Assembly (NCBI GenBank): GCA_033064195.1
Contig: JARBJD010000001.1
Coordinates: forward strand, 496,001 to 560,000
DNA length: 64,000 nt
Direction: 5' to 3'
Source of the DNA: Blattamonas nauphoetae
Taxonomy: Eukaryota; Preaxostyla; Oxymonadida
This document shows, piece by piece, positions 41,281-54,548 of the stretch. The position numbers and the translations under genes are program-made. The notes under the pieces were generated by a model, which was not told the DNA's origin, searched no databases, and worked only from the letters and a program-made list of their open reading frames with translations. The first letter of the stretch is position 1; each line of letters starts with the position of its first letter.

Positions 41281-42670
41281 ATGGCAGATCTTCCCCAACA
41301 ATTTTTTTTGTCTACTCAACTTATTGAAGATCAGCTCTCCTCATCTTCAACCAAGACTTGTGATGTCATCGACCGTGTTTGTTTACGAATTCTTCTCACT
41401 GGACTGTTTTTTTCTCCTCAAAGTCACACACCAAAACCGACTCATCCAACAGCTCGTATCTTTAACTATCATCTCAGTCATCTCATCATCACCCATTTTT
41501 CCATTCATTTTTGTCTTGAAAACTTTAGCCATGGAACTTAACACCCCAAAAATCCTCTCACCCACGAAACGGCAATCGAGCTCCAAGTCAAAAGCACACA
41601 ATGTTTCTGCCAAAAAGTCTCACAAACCACAAAAGACACATAATCCAGATCACATTCCCACGAAACGAGATCGAGCTGGAGCCTACGCCACCCTCATCCT
41701 TGACCAAGCACCTCTATTTGCCCAGGACGTAGATATGGCCATGAACACAGAACAAAAAAAGCCAGAAGAAGGATCACCTAGATTGTCACCGTCTTCTACA
41801 CCGTCACCACCTTCATTTCATGGTTTTTTCCTTTTCTGAATCATCCTCTCTGTCACGCCTGGATTTATACAGAACTCCCAAATAATTCCATTTCAAACCA
41901 ACCTAAACAGTTATCTCTCCCACAACGATATCGAGAAGGATTTCAGCAGCAACAACAAAATCAGTCGTCACAACTCGAAAAACAGATCGAACAGCTTGAA
42001 GACATGAACCGTTCAACAGATCGTTCTTTTGATGGTCTCTTACACCAATTGGCGACATTAACACAATCGTTAAGCGTTTGCCAGCTTTTCTCTTTTCCAA
42101 CGACAAATCTCTCTCATTGCACGTGATTCATCTTCCCTATGACAATTACGCCATTTTTTCCTATTTTTCTTTTCTTTTCTTGATAGAAACTCAATAGCCA
42201 TCCAAATACGAGACAAATTGAGCCAATTCTTGGTCTGTTCTCTCCCACATTTATATCATTCAATTCAGAACAATTGGTTGAAGAACAAGAGAAAACAGCC
42301 ATCTTGATGGAAGAGTTACATCAGTTGGAATCAGAAGAACCTGATTCTGAAGCGTTTTTTCTTGATCTCTCATGACATTCTCTTCCCACTTCTGTCTTCT
42401 GTACAGGGAGAGACTTGTTGAGGAATTGGAACAAGTCCGGCAGGAAGTTCAGAAACTTGGAAAAGATAACGAGGAACTGTCAATCGAACTTGAAACACTT
42501 GACTTCACACACAAGGAAAAATTGGTCCAGTTGGCTGGCTTTCGAGACAAACTTGTTGTTTGTTGTTCTATTTGATATCATTTCTGTGGGATCAGGCGGA
42601 AAAAAGCATCTGTGACGCACTCGATCAAAATCTCGGTTCAACATACGATTCTGTGAATGAAGAAGATTGA
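41281..42670 (+). CDS. coiled-coil protein, multi-exon, function unknown
   Basis: First exon MADLPQQFFLSTQLIEDQ; the join to the next exon (MELNTPKILSPTKRQSSS at 41531) is uncertain, and translation could start at 41531. After a Lys/Pro/Ser-rich stretch, three further exons give coils: QQQQNQSSQLEKQIEQLE, then FNSEQLVEEQEKTAILME, then ERLVEELEQVRQEVQKLG. The last exon encodes AEKSICDALDQNLGSTYDSV and an acidic end at 42670. Introns lie near 41821-41870, 42073-42185, 42346-42407 and 42557-42597. The mix of a disordered basic N-terminus and a long coil is common in cytoskeletal and kinetochore proteins. No family is recognised. Confidence 0.6.
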
Positions 42671-42850
42671 ACTTTTTTTTCTGATCATTTCACCGTTCTT
42701 AATTTTAGATTGAGTTTTTGTGAACAAATTTTTAAACAGTTTGGAATGTTATTTGTCTTTTTTGAGAATCGATCGAACCACGGGCTTTTTCTTCACCTTC
42801 TAAACTGAACACCCCGGCATCGTCTTGCCACTGATTGCTTTTTTGAGACG

Positions 42851-45800
42851 ATGGGAACAGAGCAAAGCAAGCTTCTGAATGCTAACGAAGCAACTTTTTC
42901 CAAAAAGCAGCTTCGGACCCTTCCGGACAGCTTCCTCGAAGATGTGCATACCAGACCTCAAACTCTCAATCTTTCAACGAATTTTCTCGAATCGCTACCA
43001 CAACTATCGAAATCGTTCCCAAATCTCCGAACTATCCTTCTGAAAGATAATTCCTTCACATCTTTCCCATCCTCTCTTTCATTCTCCTCTAATCTCACAA
43101 AAATTGTTTGCATCCTTCAAATTTTATCATTTGCTCACATTTTTCTCTTTCTTTGTTTCATATCAAACAATTTACATTCATTACAATTTCATCACTTTTC
43201 TCCGTCATATTGATTTCCACACATTTCTTGGTCAGGATATCCAATCAAACAAACTCACTGAGTTGAGTCATGCCATTTATCCATCTGTCACAGAGCTTAT
43301 CCTCGATCAGAATCTCTTCGAAGTTCTCTCTCACGATTTTGGCGTGTTGTTCCCATCTCTTCAGATTCTCTCAATGACTCGAAACAGGTTTACTTCTTTA
43401 TCCTTTCATCTATCTTAGATTAACATTTCTACCATCGATCAACTCTGATACCCTGAAAAAGGTGAATCTGGAATCAAATTGGATTTCTAAGCTCTCATGC
43501 TGTCTCAATGCCCCTGAATTGACTTCCATCAATATTTCCTACAATTGCGTTGATACACTTTCGTTTTTACCAGGCACTTATATGCCAAACTTAGATTCTA
43601 TTGATCTTCGAATGAACCAGCTGTCCACATTTCGAATCGAGGTATTCATGACTTCTTTACTTCTTCTTTCTTCTTCTCACAGACTTGCTTATCGCTTCGA
43701 AATTTGACTCTTCTCTATTTAACAAACAATCTTCTGAAAGAGCTTCCGGACAACCTGATTGATATCCTACCCAGACTAAAACTCCTTTGGGTCGGTGAAA
43801 ACAAGCTTGAGCGTCTCCCTTCTACGCTTGTGAACATGAAGGTATTTTGCTTTTCTTCCTGATCAATTTGTGTTCTTCTGTTCTTTGATAGAACTCTATC
43901 TCAATATTCGCTGGCTTTAATCGACTGAGATGGGTACCTGCATTTTCAGTGCCATCTCTTTCTGGCCTAAAGGTTAATGTTTTGGATAGTCTTCTTGGTG
44001 AATCCCCAATCATCGGGAAAGATGTTACCTTCTTCACAGCAGATTTCAATCTAATTGACGTCATCCCACCCGGTATCTTACTCATTTTCCTCATCATGCC
44101 TCACTCCTCATGTTTTACTTGTCTTTTCAATCAGATGTCCTCAACGAAGCCGAACGACTCACTACTCTCTCACTCAGGCACAATCTCTTGTCTGAGATTC
44201 CTCCATCCATACAAAATTGCATGATAACCACACTCACGCTTTCTCAGAACAATTTTTCCACCTTCCCGTCCTCTTTGCTATCAATCAAAACTCTCGAGAA
44301 TCTGGATCTCTCAATGAACAGACTCTCGACTATTCCACCAGAAATCGGATCTCTTATCAAACTTTCTCGCTTGAATTTGAGTTTTAATCAGATCACCGAT
44401 GTTCCGGTCACACTGTTCAGACTTCCCTCGTTGAAGCAACTCATCCTCTCAAACAACCACATTTCTGACCTTCCGACACCATCACAAGCCAATGTCAATA
44501 CTCGTGCATTATCATCACTTGAACGACTGCTCCTATCACTCAACCGTTTCACCAAAATTCCCGATCTGGTCAAGAAATGCACATCTCTCAAAACTCTCCA
44601 TCTTGCAGGGAACAAAATCAAAGAACTGGACCACACGCTCCTCGAGAATCTCAAACAGTTGACCAGACTCGATCTTTCATTCAACGAAATCTCCAAAATC
44701 TCGGATCGGTTCATCCCCCGAGTCTTCCGTGGCATTTATATCGATTTGTCCCACAATGCATTAACCACAATCCCTTTTTGCATCCTGCAGATGAACGGTG
44801 CTCTCACAGCCGACAGTCAGAGGATGATTTCCGAGGATTTCTTTCAGAAGCGAGCAGAGTCCATCATCAGGCATCCATCAGGCGCAAAGGCAGTCCAACG
44901 GCCATTCTCATTTCCAACGTCTCCTGTCAATATCAACACAGGCCTCGCGAACTACATCGACATCTCGTTCAACAATATCCTGACAGTGCGGATCAGCGAA
45001 GAGATTGATCCGTTCATCGAACACTTTCAGAATGTTATGGCCATGCATCACCTCTCGTCACCACACTTTGCCAAGAGAGACACAACAAAAGCTTTTGTAG
45101 AGCCAACACTGCTTCCATACTTTACGAACAGATCATCGTCTTCCCCGTATTTGGATCTTGCCTTCTTTTCTGGAGCATCTCGTCTGTCACCGATGATCCG
45201 CTGTACATCAGCGAGCACTATCCCAATTTCCGAGAAACCGTGGTTTATACACAACGGAGTGACAATCTGGGAATTGGAGTTTAAGCGAAGACGATCAGAG
45301 AAGGAAAAGAAAGCCCAATTGATGAGTCCATATGACGCCATCAGAAATTTAGTGCGAATGTCAATGTCGTTTGAGCTCCAATCGAAACCAGTACAGAACA
45401 AGGAAACAAATGAGAAGAACATTTCAACGGACAGTCTTCTCTCAGGCCACGTAAGCACGTCACCAACTCCACTCGGAGCCACCACTCCACCTGTTGAACC
45501 AATTTCACCCAACGACACAACTCCGTCCAACCCGGACAAACCTCCCTCTCCACTCGCAACAATCCTCACTCCAACAGAACCTTCTGCCCAGTCTCTCTCG
45601 ACTGTTCCGACTGTTACAACTTATGTCCCAGTCCCTCCAGTCGTCCCACAACTCTGCGAAGAGTGCTTTCCACCCAAGTCTGTTCTCCTCTCTCGATTTC
45701 TGAAAGCGACAGACATTCCCGTTGGAGCCAGCTCCAATCCAAACAGCATTATTCATTTTCTTCTCTCACACAAAGTTACTTATCTATCCGACTACAAACT

Positions 45801-48800
45801 TGCCCAAAACAACGTGCCCCATTTGGAAGAATCCGAAGACTCTTATTCCGGCTCATTCGGGTTTGACGACAGTTTGGACTCTTCATCAGATGATGTCGAT
45901 CTGACACAGCCACCAGAAGAGACACCGGAGACGGTCTCGGAGATGAAGGAGAAAGACTTGGTTGGAGGAGATCCGCCTGGAGGTCAGCCCGAACCGGGTG
46001 ATAAGCAACAGCTGGATGACACACCACTTTCTCCAGGCTGCCCAGATGACTCTGATTCTGATTCGGAGCCTGAAACGCAGGACATTGACCTCAATGTTGA
46101 AGCCTCTCCTCCAACCACTCGTCAGCCAGATACGGACAGTCCGGCGATGCCCTTCGACATTGTCGATGATTTGGATCCACAACCAGTCGATGATTCCATT
46201 GACGACGATCCATACCAACTTGATGGGCCACCAGAAGAAGAGGAGGACAGTGAGGGGAAGGAGGAGAACGTCTCACACTCACCTGTCTCCACTCCTGATG
46301 ACCCACTCGATGCCAACCCAATCGACTTGGAAGGAGCGGATAGCTCACCAGAAGTCGTTGAACGAGATGGGAATGATTCGCCATCTTCGTCGTTGGATGA
46401 TTATGGAGGAATTACAGAGGAGATGTGGGAAGAAGAATTGAAGGAGAGGGACTCAGAATTAGAAGCGGAACAGATGAATCCATCAAAGGACAATTCTTTC
46501 CTAACACTGGATCGAAAGGAATTGCAGAAGAGGTTTGTCAAGGACGATCTCTGTTCGAGCCGCTTTCTCCTAAAAATTCATCAAAAAGCACACGATTTTC
46601 AACAGCAACCATCTCGACTTATTTCTGTCACACAACAGCGTTGGGTCTCTTCCCTTTTCATCACACCATCCACTCATCCCGAGCCTGTCTATCGATATCC
46701 CCCGTTCACAGAGGAATCAACATCAAACAAGACACTCATCGCAGAAATCCCACTTCGGTCTGGATCACTCGTGTATCCGTTTGTGGGCTACCAACCGGAA
46801 CAGTTGCTCCCTTCGCAACTCTCAAACGAAGCTGAAGACGTCCAGAAATTCCATCAACTCTTGAACCCGCTGTATCATGAATCACTCAGGAATGGTCACT
46901 CATCCACACCGCCTGTTCCGCTCCTCCGGAAAAACCCGAAATACCGCACAGATCCGGCAGTATTAAAGCAACCGAATGGATTGAACCTTCACATTCTGAA
47001 CAACCGAATGATCCGACTCCATTTCAATCCTTATCTGATCAACATCAACAAAATCAAAGACAGCCAGGACAACGTTTCAACTGACCCCCTCAGCCGAATC
47101 ATCAATTTCAGGGTTCCAGTCCCGACTGGTTATGTTAAACCGCATCTTCGCGACCAACATTTAAGAAGGTTTGATCCGTATTCGTTGGAGGAGCCGTTTG
47201 GAAGACTTCCGATCATGGGAAGGCCTCCTCGACTGAACAAAATGAGTTTCCCGTCAATGAAGCAATCAGCAAGCTCTGGAATCCGATCAATGAATGCCAC
47301 GCGACAAGGACTCCCCCAACAGAAACGAAAGATGCACAGTCCCTATCCAGACGTCATGCACCTTCATGACCAATTCAGTCGTCCGGCAGAGGATTCTTCC
47401 TTATCCCAACTGTTCGAGAAAAGTTACGGGATGAATCCGTTGAACAGCTTTGAGAGCTTTGGGATGAGTTCTGTGAACAGCTTTGCCATGTCCCATCTCA
47501 TGTCTCCTGTCCCAAAAAGGCCGGATGTAAATCTGAACGTCACACCCAAGAATCCAGTTTCACTTGCCAAACACAATGTTGGGCTGTCAGAATCGAACGG
47601 AGAGAGGCAGACAATGGAAGATGCTGTCCTTCTCCTTCCGATTGGAGGTTGGGATCTGAAGGCTTTGATTGAACAGCGTTCAGTTGACAGAATCGAACGT
47701 CTTCTAAAGTTCCCACAGGAGCTCCGTTTTTCGACGATTGGGTTTGACGCAATGACACGGATAGAACAGGAAACCGACTCTGATCTGAGTGCGTATCACC
47801 CCGAGGTGAAAGGGTGTGGGTTGTTTGGTGTGTTCGATGGACACAAAGGCCCACAAGCCGCCAACTTCTTATCCAACCATTTTGTGGATGCATATCTTGA
47901 CTCAATCAGAGAGATGTTGGCGTCGGACAATGTGTTCCCACCCGATTTCATGAACCTACTTCTTCGGACAACACTGAAAAAGCTGACGCAGAAAATGTGG
48001 ACTTTGAAAGTCGAAGATGGGTCGTGTGCACTTGTGATGGTAGTCACGCCAAAACAAGCTTTTGTCGCTAATGTTGGAGATTGTCGAGCTGTTCTTGTTT
48101 CACGGTTCTCTTCGCTCGTCGATGCAGAACAGAAGAGGCGACCTCCACCAGTGTCGTCGTCTTCTCAACAGACTCTGGAGGCATCACCCTCTTCGGTTGG
48201 GTACTCGCCTGGAGAGGTGTCTCCTGTTTCCACTCCCACCCTCGTTGAATCTCCAATCCTCCCTCGAACAATCTCCACGCAAACACTTCATGACACAAAC
48301 CATTTCACCCGATTTCGGAAAGAAGGTCGAACACACTCTGTTTACGCCAGCCGGCAACTGACAATCGACCACAAACCCACAAACAAGTCCGAACGTGATT
48401 ATGTGATGTCCGTTGGAGGGTTTATCAACATGCAGCGGCGAGTCAACGGTGTTCTTGCGGTGGCTCGGTCGATGGGTGACTTTGATCTTCATCCTGCCAT
48501 CAGCGACGATCCTGACATGTTTGAGATTGGATTGTGCAGATGGAATGGACACACAGGACCGGATCCTGATGGTTTGCGTGTGTTGGCTGATGAAGATTCA
48601 CAATTTGATTTCTGTGGGTTTGAAGACGACAGGGGCTTGCGACAGATTCTTCCGAATGCACTCGCCGAATGGCATAAGCCTTGCCAACCATCTCACTCAG
48701 ATCTCCATTCGTATGACTCATCAACGTTCTCCACCTCATCTTGGGCAGATTCCCATGTCAATGATTGGAAGAGAGAGGACATCGCGATTGTACTCGCTTG

Positions 48801-49059
48801 CGATGGAGTGTTTGACGTGATCAGAAACGATATTTTGGCTGATCTCGTTTGTGATTGGATGGCAGGTGCTCTCAGCGACGAAGATTTGAAGAAGTCCAAC
48901 TTGACCTTCGAAATCGACGCTGACGACGCATACGACATGGCAGACTCTCCCAAAGTGAACAAAGGCCAGTTTGCCAAATACGCTGCCCTTCGAATCCGAG
49001 TCGCTTCGGAAGCTCTTGACTCGCAGGACAACATCTCAGCCCTCGTCATCATTCTTTGA
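42851..49059 (+). CDS. leucine-rich repeat protein with PP2C phosphatase domain
   Basis: About 1,950 residues. It starts MGTEQSKLLNANEATF, a good N-myristoylation signal. About 18 leucine-rich repeats follow, several split by five short introns between 43105 and 44134 (for example TLNLSTNFLESLPQLS, LENLDLSMNRLSTIPPEIGS). Next comes a long disordered Pro/Ser/Asp/Glu-rich region (about 45450-46450) and a linker. The C-terminal 500 residues are a PP2C (PPM) domain: GERQTMEDAVLL, FGVFDGHKGPQAA, FVANVGDCRAVL, GVLAVARSMGDF, LACDGVFDVI and SQDNISALVIIL keep the four metal-binding acids. The domain order is that of PHLPP and of the LRR/PP2C part of fungal adenylate cyclase, but no PH or cyclase domain is seen. 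It is likely a membrane-attached Ser/Thr phosphatase. Confidence 0.92.
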
Positions 49060-49435
49060 AACTCACTCGATCCGTCCCTCAGATGGAATATCTCCCCTTA
49101 TTCGTTCTCATTTTTTTCTACAGTGATCAATAGCACTCCTTTTCTCTCATTCCAGATTTCTCCAATCATCTAGGAGAAAGGCATTCGCATCAGCCAGTCT
49201 CCAAGTCAAATCCTGAAAAAGATCGATGATGTCCCGTCAATGCCCTTTCTACTTCCATAACTTGACCTTCCTGACCAGATGATAGTTTTTTCATTCTATT
49301 CATCTCATTTTCTTATGTTCATAATTAGAAAGAAGAGGTGAAATGGAAGAAAGACGTGATGGAGGCATGGTAAGAACGGAACGGCGGTTAAGACGATTTA
49401 AATCAAAAGAAGAGTGCACAAGTCCAATTTTTGGA
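49060..49435. other. convergent intergenic, no gene seen
   Basis: About 375 bases between the ends of the LRR-PP2C gene and the PI synthase gene. Nothing protein-like or repetitive was seen. Confidence 0.4.
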
Positions 49436-50318
49436 TCATTGGTTCACCTTCTTCTTTCGCGGAGGTTCCATGTCTTCGAGTTCTTTGTCAGCGATGTCGC
49501 GCATCCCGTTCAATAATTGAAGGATGTGAATGTACACTTTCAGTGTTGCAAGAATGAGACAGATGCCGAAAACAATAGTTGTTGGTATTGTCAGATAGGG
49601 AATGTTGATGTCGTACATGTGTCCAAAGAACTGGTAGTTCTTGGAAATAAGGGAGAAAACTCGAACGTTCTCAGGAGTAATCGAATAGAGAAGACTTGAA
49701 AATGCCTTCGACAGTCGTTCAGGAAGGAAGTCGACGTAATAGAGAACGTAAAGGAGGAGCCAAAGACCATCGTGGCCGGCAATGATTAAAACAAGCACAA
49801 ATCGATTCTGATAATATGAACGGAGGAGTGGTGACGATTTCTTTGTATTCGCATCTTTATGACTCTTGAATCCAAGGAAAAATGAGCTACAAGGATGAAA
49901 GTCGAATATCGGCATACGTGTACATTCTCACAAAGTGAGATGCAACATCAAGGAAGGCCAATGCCATAAAGAGTCCAGAAAGGGATGGATAGAGAGCAGA
50001 GAGGACGCTTGAACAAGTAAAGCAGAATGAATGACAAACCAAAACATTGAGACAATGCTGCCTCGATCCGTGAACATATCTAACAAAGCGCCAAATTTCG
50101 TGGCTTACCATACAAAATAACATGTACGAGAGAGAAAATATACATTGATTGAATTTACGCGCGGCTAGACCGTCGAAGGCATCTCCGAGTAGGGCGAGGA
50201 CATAACACGAGAAAAATTTCACAGGTGAGCTATAAAACAAGAAAGTCACAATTGTCAATGCGATCCTAGCGTAACCGATGAGATTAGGAATATAGAGAAA
50301 AATTGGATTCCGAGCCAT
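49436..50318 (-). CDS. PIS1: phosphatidylinositol synthase
   Basis: CDP-diacylglycerol:inositol 3-phosphatidyltransferase, an ER membrane enzyme that makes phosphatidylinositol from CDP-DAG and myo-inositol. The N-terminus, IFLYIPNLIGYARIALTI, is the family hallmark. After splicing, the CDP-alcohol phosphotransferase motif is complete: DGLAARKFNQSTKFGALLDM followed by FTD, fitting DG-x2-AR-x8-G-x3-D-x3-D. LDVASHFVRMYT matches the following helix. Three introns are inferred (donors GTATAT, GTTTGT, GTATGC). Hydrophobic helices continue to residue about 230, and the tail ends in basic Lys-rich residues (PPRKKKVNQ) typical of ER proteins. The length, about 240 residues, is near normal. The start is 15 bp from IMP3. 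Confidence 0.94.
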
Positions 50319-50333
50319 TCCAAGAAAACATCA
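50319..50333. promoter_or_regulatory. 15-bp divergent spacer, PI synthase/IMP3
   Basis: The two ATGs lie head to head with 15 bp between them. Each gene's 5' leader must therefore be tiny or start within the other gene. The PI synthase start is secure; the IMP3 start depends on a first exon of 33 bases. Confidence 0.4.
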
Positions 50334-51148
50334 ATGGGCCACCAAGAATTAAGCTTTCGTGAATGCGTCAACTTGTATGAATAATTCAGTTCTATTTTAG
50401 TCTTAACTTTCATTTCCTTTTCTTTATCTTGTTTAGAAACATCATGAGCAGAAAGTGCTCAAGAAAGTCAAATTTGCGGCAGATTGGCGCAAAGGAGACA
50501 ACTTGAGAGAAATAAAGATCATGCGGAAATATTTGATTCAAGATCGTGATGATTACGAACATTACAATCGACTTGCTGGAATGATAACCCGGTTTGTGGC
50601 CAAAATGAAAAGACTTCCTGAAGACGACCCAATTCGGATTGAACTCTCCGATGCACTTCTTGAAAAATGGTTTGACTGTCTTCCAATTCAGTGATTTCTC
50701 TTATTTAACACGATCTAGCTACAATCTTGGCCTTATTCCGTCAAAAACAAGTTTAGTGCAACTCGACCAAATCCCTGCATCTAAATTTATCAGGTATCTC
50801 CTATTCCAAGCATTCAACATCATTGTTGTTCTATTTCTTCTTTCGGATAGACGGAGACTTCCTGTTGTCATGGTTCGCCTTCACATGGCAGAACATCTCA
50901 AACACGCAGTCACTCTCATTGAACAAGGACGTATTTTATCACCTCGTACTCTTCAATCCTTTATATCTTTCTATTTCTACAAACTTTCTTTAGATATTCG
51001 TGTTGGCCTTGAAGTCGTGACTGATCCTTCATTCCACGTGACCAGACAGCAGGAAGACTTCATCACATGGTCGGATGGATCTATCATCCGGAAAAAGGTG
51101 AAAGCATTCAATGGGACAGCAGATGATTTTGATTTACAGGGAGAATAA
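50334..51148 (+). CDS. IMP3: U3 snoRNP protein IMP3
   Basis: IMP3 is a U3 small nucleolar RNP protein needed for early 18S rRNA processing; it has an S4 RNA-binding domain. Recognisable pieces: HHEQKVLKKVKFAADW, LREIKIMRKYLIQDRDDY, YNLGLIPSKTSLVQLDQI, RRRLPVVMVRLHMAEHLK, EQGHIRVGLEVVTDPSF and EDFITWSDGSIIRKK, all in family order; the end DDFDLQGE matches human IMP3. Four introns are inferred (donors GTCAAC, GTTTGA, GTATCT, GTATTT). The first exon, MGHQELSFREC, is the least certain: its splice keeps frame, but the N-terminus differs from the usual MVRKLKFHEQK. The total of about 185 residues is normal. Confidence 0.93.
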
Positions 51149-51467
51149 TTCTTTTTTCAGTTTTGAACATTTCACCGAATAGAATCACAATTCGAAGGAT
51201 GAGAAGCTCAACAACAAGAAATTGATCGAGTCATCCTTCATTTCTGTTTGTTATCTATTTTTATCTGGACTGGACCAGGAATTATTGGATCACATCAGGA
51301 GAGACACTTCGGTGGACTGGGCGGCTTTCCATCAGTCAACAGAGATGCTTATGTCCTCCTTCTTCTCCCCCCTCAACTAACAGTCACCCCGTTTGCTCTT
51401 CTTTCTGAGATCAGTCATCACAGATGAAAATGGAGTCATTTCAAATCATTCAAACAAAGGGCATGGC
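51149..51467. other. convergent intergenic, no gene seen
   Basis: About 320 bases between the ends of IMP3 and importin beta. Only shadow frames are present. Confidence 0.4.
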
Positions 51468-54400
51468 TCAAAGACGGTCGATTTCAGCTTTTTTGAGAGA
51501 TTTCCTCGTCCCCTTCGCAGCGTTCCTCACATCCGCTTCGTCATCATGCAGCATCTTCTTCACAAACCCTCTGATGAGCGCAGTATTCAGAAATACCTTG
51601 GCATCCTTTTCGTAGACCACGGCAACGTCAGAAATGAGTTCGAGGAGAGAGACTGTTGTGTCCAGTCCAACTTCATTTTCAGACGACAGTTGGGCCATCA
51701 GTTGCGGATCGGAGTCGAAGAGGATGAGGGTTTGAATAACATTAGTTACATTTGCACTCTGCTGAATAAGTATAGTCCCCATGGTTTTGAAAAGTTCTTC
51801 GTTATTGTCTTGTTGAGAAGTTTCCTTCAGATCATTCAGAGCCTGGAGGAGTGAGGAGATGCAGGTGAGAGCATGAGAGCGGAGGTTGTCGAGAGAATCG
51901 GATGTGCAGTGTGGAGAATCGAAAGCGAGCGAACAGGCGAGTCTGGCCATCATCCACATGATTCGAGGAAGACTGCCAAAGACAGAAGAGCTCGCGAAGA
52001 GCGAGTAATCGCTCACTATACCAACAAAATCAGCCAAGTTGTTGACTGAGAATTGGGAGAGAGGTGGTATGGTCACGTTCTCCTTCGGTTGGAACGGGCA
52101 TTCCGGACATGAGTAATTCGGAAGAGTCGGGACAATCCGACACCCAACTTCGATTTGATCCAGAACCGGTTCGAGCAAGTTTAACACTTGCGGAAGAGTG
52201 TTCGTGCCACAACTCCGAACAATTGTGCCGATGACGTTGAGGGAGTTGGCGACGATATTTTCGTATTCAGTCATCGCGATTGTTTGAGTGAGGAAATCAA
52301 AACAGAGTGGGAGACGATTGTCGCCGAGGAAGGCAGCTGCTTCTTGTTTGGCAATCGAATCCAGAAGAAGAAGAGCATCTTCGGTGACAATGGCGTCGTG
52401 GAGATTGAGAGCAAGAATGGCAAAATCAAAAATTTCTTGGTCGAGTTGGGGTGTGATGGGAGAGATGAGAGGGAGAGAGACACCAACAAATGAAACAGCA
52501 CACGAGATCTGAGTGATCTGCTCGTCTGAGAATTGGGAGAGAACCTGGCCTTGCTGCAGTTCAGCATCAATGGTGACAGCAAACCTGTCCATTACTGGAA
52601 CGAAATTGTTGATGACTTCAGAGACACGCGCAGTGATGAGCGGGACTGCATCCAATGCCGACCCTTCCACAAGATGAAGAAGAGCCGACCAAGCGACGGA
52701 TGCAAACTGAGCAGAGGTGGATTCGAAATTCTGGGCTTTCGCGAGGAGTGGGTCGAAAAGGACAGCGATGAAGGGAGACGTGAAATTAGTTGGTTCACGA
52801 GGAAGTGGCCCTTCTCCCCCGTCGTCTTCGTCATCATCTTTATAGAGTTCAGCAGCGACACTCCCAATTTCTTCGACTGTCGAGCACGCTTTTTGGGAGA
52901 TCGTGCTGTTTTCATCGTTGAGAGCTGCAAGAAGGATTTGGAGGATAACTTCAGTTTGTTTTGCGAGTGAGGTGATGGAATTGTGTGAGATTGATTGGAT
53001 AAGAGACAGGAGTGAATAGCGAATGACGTGGTTGTGGCTTTGGTAGAGAGAGAGGGCTGCGGGAAGAAAGGCATCCAAATATGGAATGAGTATTTCTGGC
53101 GACGTGCCAGAACTGATTGCTGTGACGACACGGATGGCCGCATCCTTCTTTTGCCATTCTGTCGCAAAAAATAATTGTTGAACAAATGGAACAACAACTT
53201 GGTGGAGTTCATCGCCCATGAGAGACGATATGAAGGCGAGGACGTTTGTGGATGTATCAATGAGACAATCTTCTTCAGGAGAATACAGATCTTCGTCAAT
53301 TTCACAAAGTATTTCCAGAATTGTTGTAACAAGTTGAGGGGCAGCCGCTTTGAGATAGTTCTTTGATTCACTTTGAAGTTGATCAGTCTGATCTCGTTCG
53401 TTGTCCATAGCAATAGATGACTCCTTCTCTGCGATCTCTGTCTCCTTCTGGCCAATCAGATACCACACACTCATACCCATCTTGGCCAATTCGCCATTAA
53501 CCACTTTCTGATTCTCATTTTCTCCACTGTTCCGAATGGAGAGAGCTGTATTCGTCAGGTGGAATATATCTTTGATGTATTGTTCCAAATGTTCATAGTA
53601 GCTGCAAACAACTTGGAGAAGACACTCAAATCCAAGCTTTTGTAAGTCTGGATGTTGGATATCTCGGCACATCTCGAAAATCACAGCAAAGATTGCATCG
53701 CGTTGGTCTTTAATCAACATATTCTCCGAGGCAAAATCAAGACTGACCAAAAGAGCTTCACCACCGGCCACACGAACAGGGAGATGTTGAGATTCATGGA
53801 GTCCGTGAAGGATACAAATCAAGAGCGAGTTGGAATACCTATCAAGTTCATTGTTTGTCTGGAAAGATTAAAGAGAAAATAACAACGAACAGAATCTTCA
53901 CAAATAAAACCAAGGCATCTGAGAATATTTTGGCGAGCCTGTGTCTCGCTCTGATCGAATGCTTGGACTAGATCGTTTACGAAATTTGACATATTACGAG
54001 TGATTTCGATGGAACCAATTGTTGCAAGAACTTGAGTAGCGCCACCCGAAACATGGTCATTATTATGTGAGATGAGTTGAAAACATGTAGTTCGAATGTC
54101 CGTTCGATCTGTGTCAGATAGGCTGATCCAGAGCGGTTTCGCAGACAAATCCTGCAAAAAGTACAACAAACAACAAATATGACAACATAAAAACAGCAGA
54201 TATATCACACAAGTAGCTGGATACTATTCTTTAGTAGAATGGCTGCTAGGCGTCGGAGATGTGGCTCTTCCTGTTCACAGCGGAGAGCAGTACATAGAAC
54301 AGAACAATAATTTGTCTAAAAGTGTGATAAAGTTGATTGATATGCGTAGATGACATACAAAATTTGCTTCTCTTTGGGACGACAAAAACAGCTCGGCCTG

Positions 54401-54548
54401 CTCTCGAACTGTTGTATCTGAGGCAATGATCGAGAAATTTGAGAATAAATACATCAAAAAACAATAGGAGACCGTGAGAATTACATTCATCGAGGTATTG
54501 GTGAATTGAGGACATTTGAGAAATTAACCATGGCTCGATCAAAATCAT
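51468..54548 (-). CDS. KPNB1: importin subunit beta-1 (karyopherin beta)
   Basis: Nuclear import receptor built of HEAT repeats; it binds Ran-GTP, importin alpha and FG nucleoporins. Four introns are inferred near the 5' end, joining MILIEPWLISQMSSIHQYLD, then YTTVREQAELFLSSQREANF, then EEPHLRRLAAILLKNSIQLL, then DLSAKPLWISLSDTDRTD, and then one long exon from TNNELDRYSNSLLICILHGL. Family features include the RCLGFICED helix, the acidic loop DDDEDDGGEG (importin beta has an acidic stretch in HEAT 8), and the C-terminal helices ending KGTRKSLKKAEIDRL. The length, near 950 residues, is a little longer than human importin beta. A Cys-containing insert (LPNYSCPECPFQPKEN) near residue 770 is unusual. 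Confidence 0.88.
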
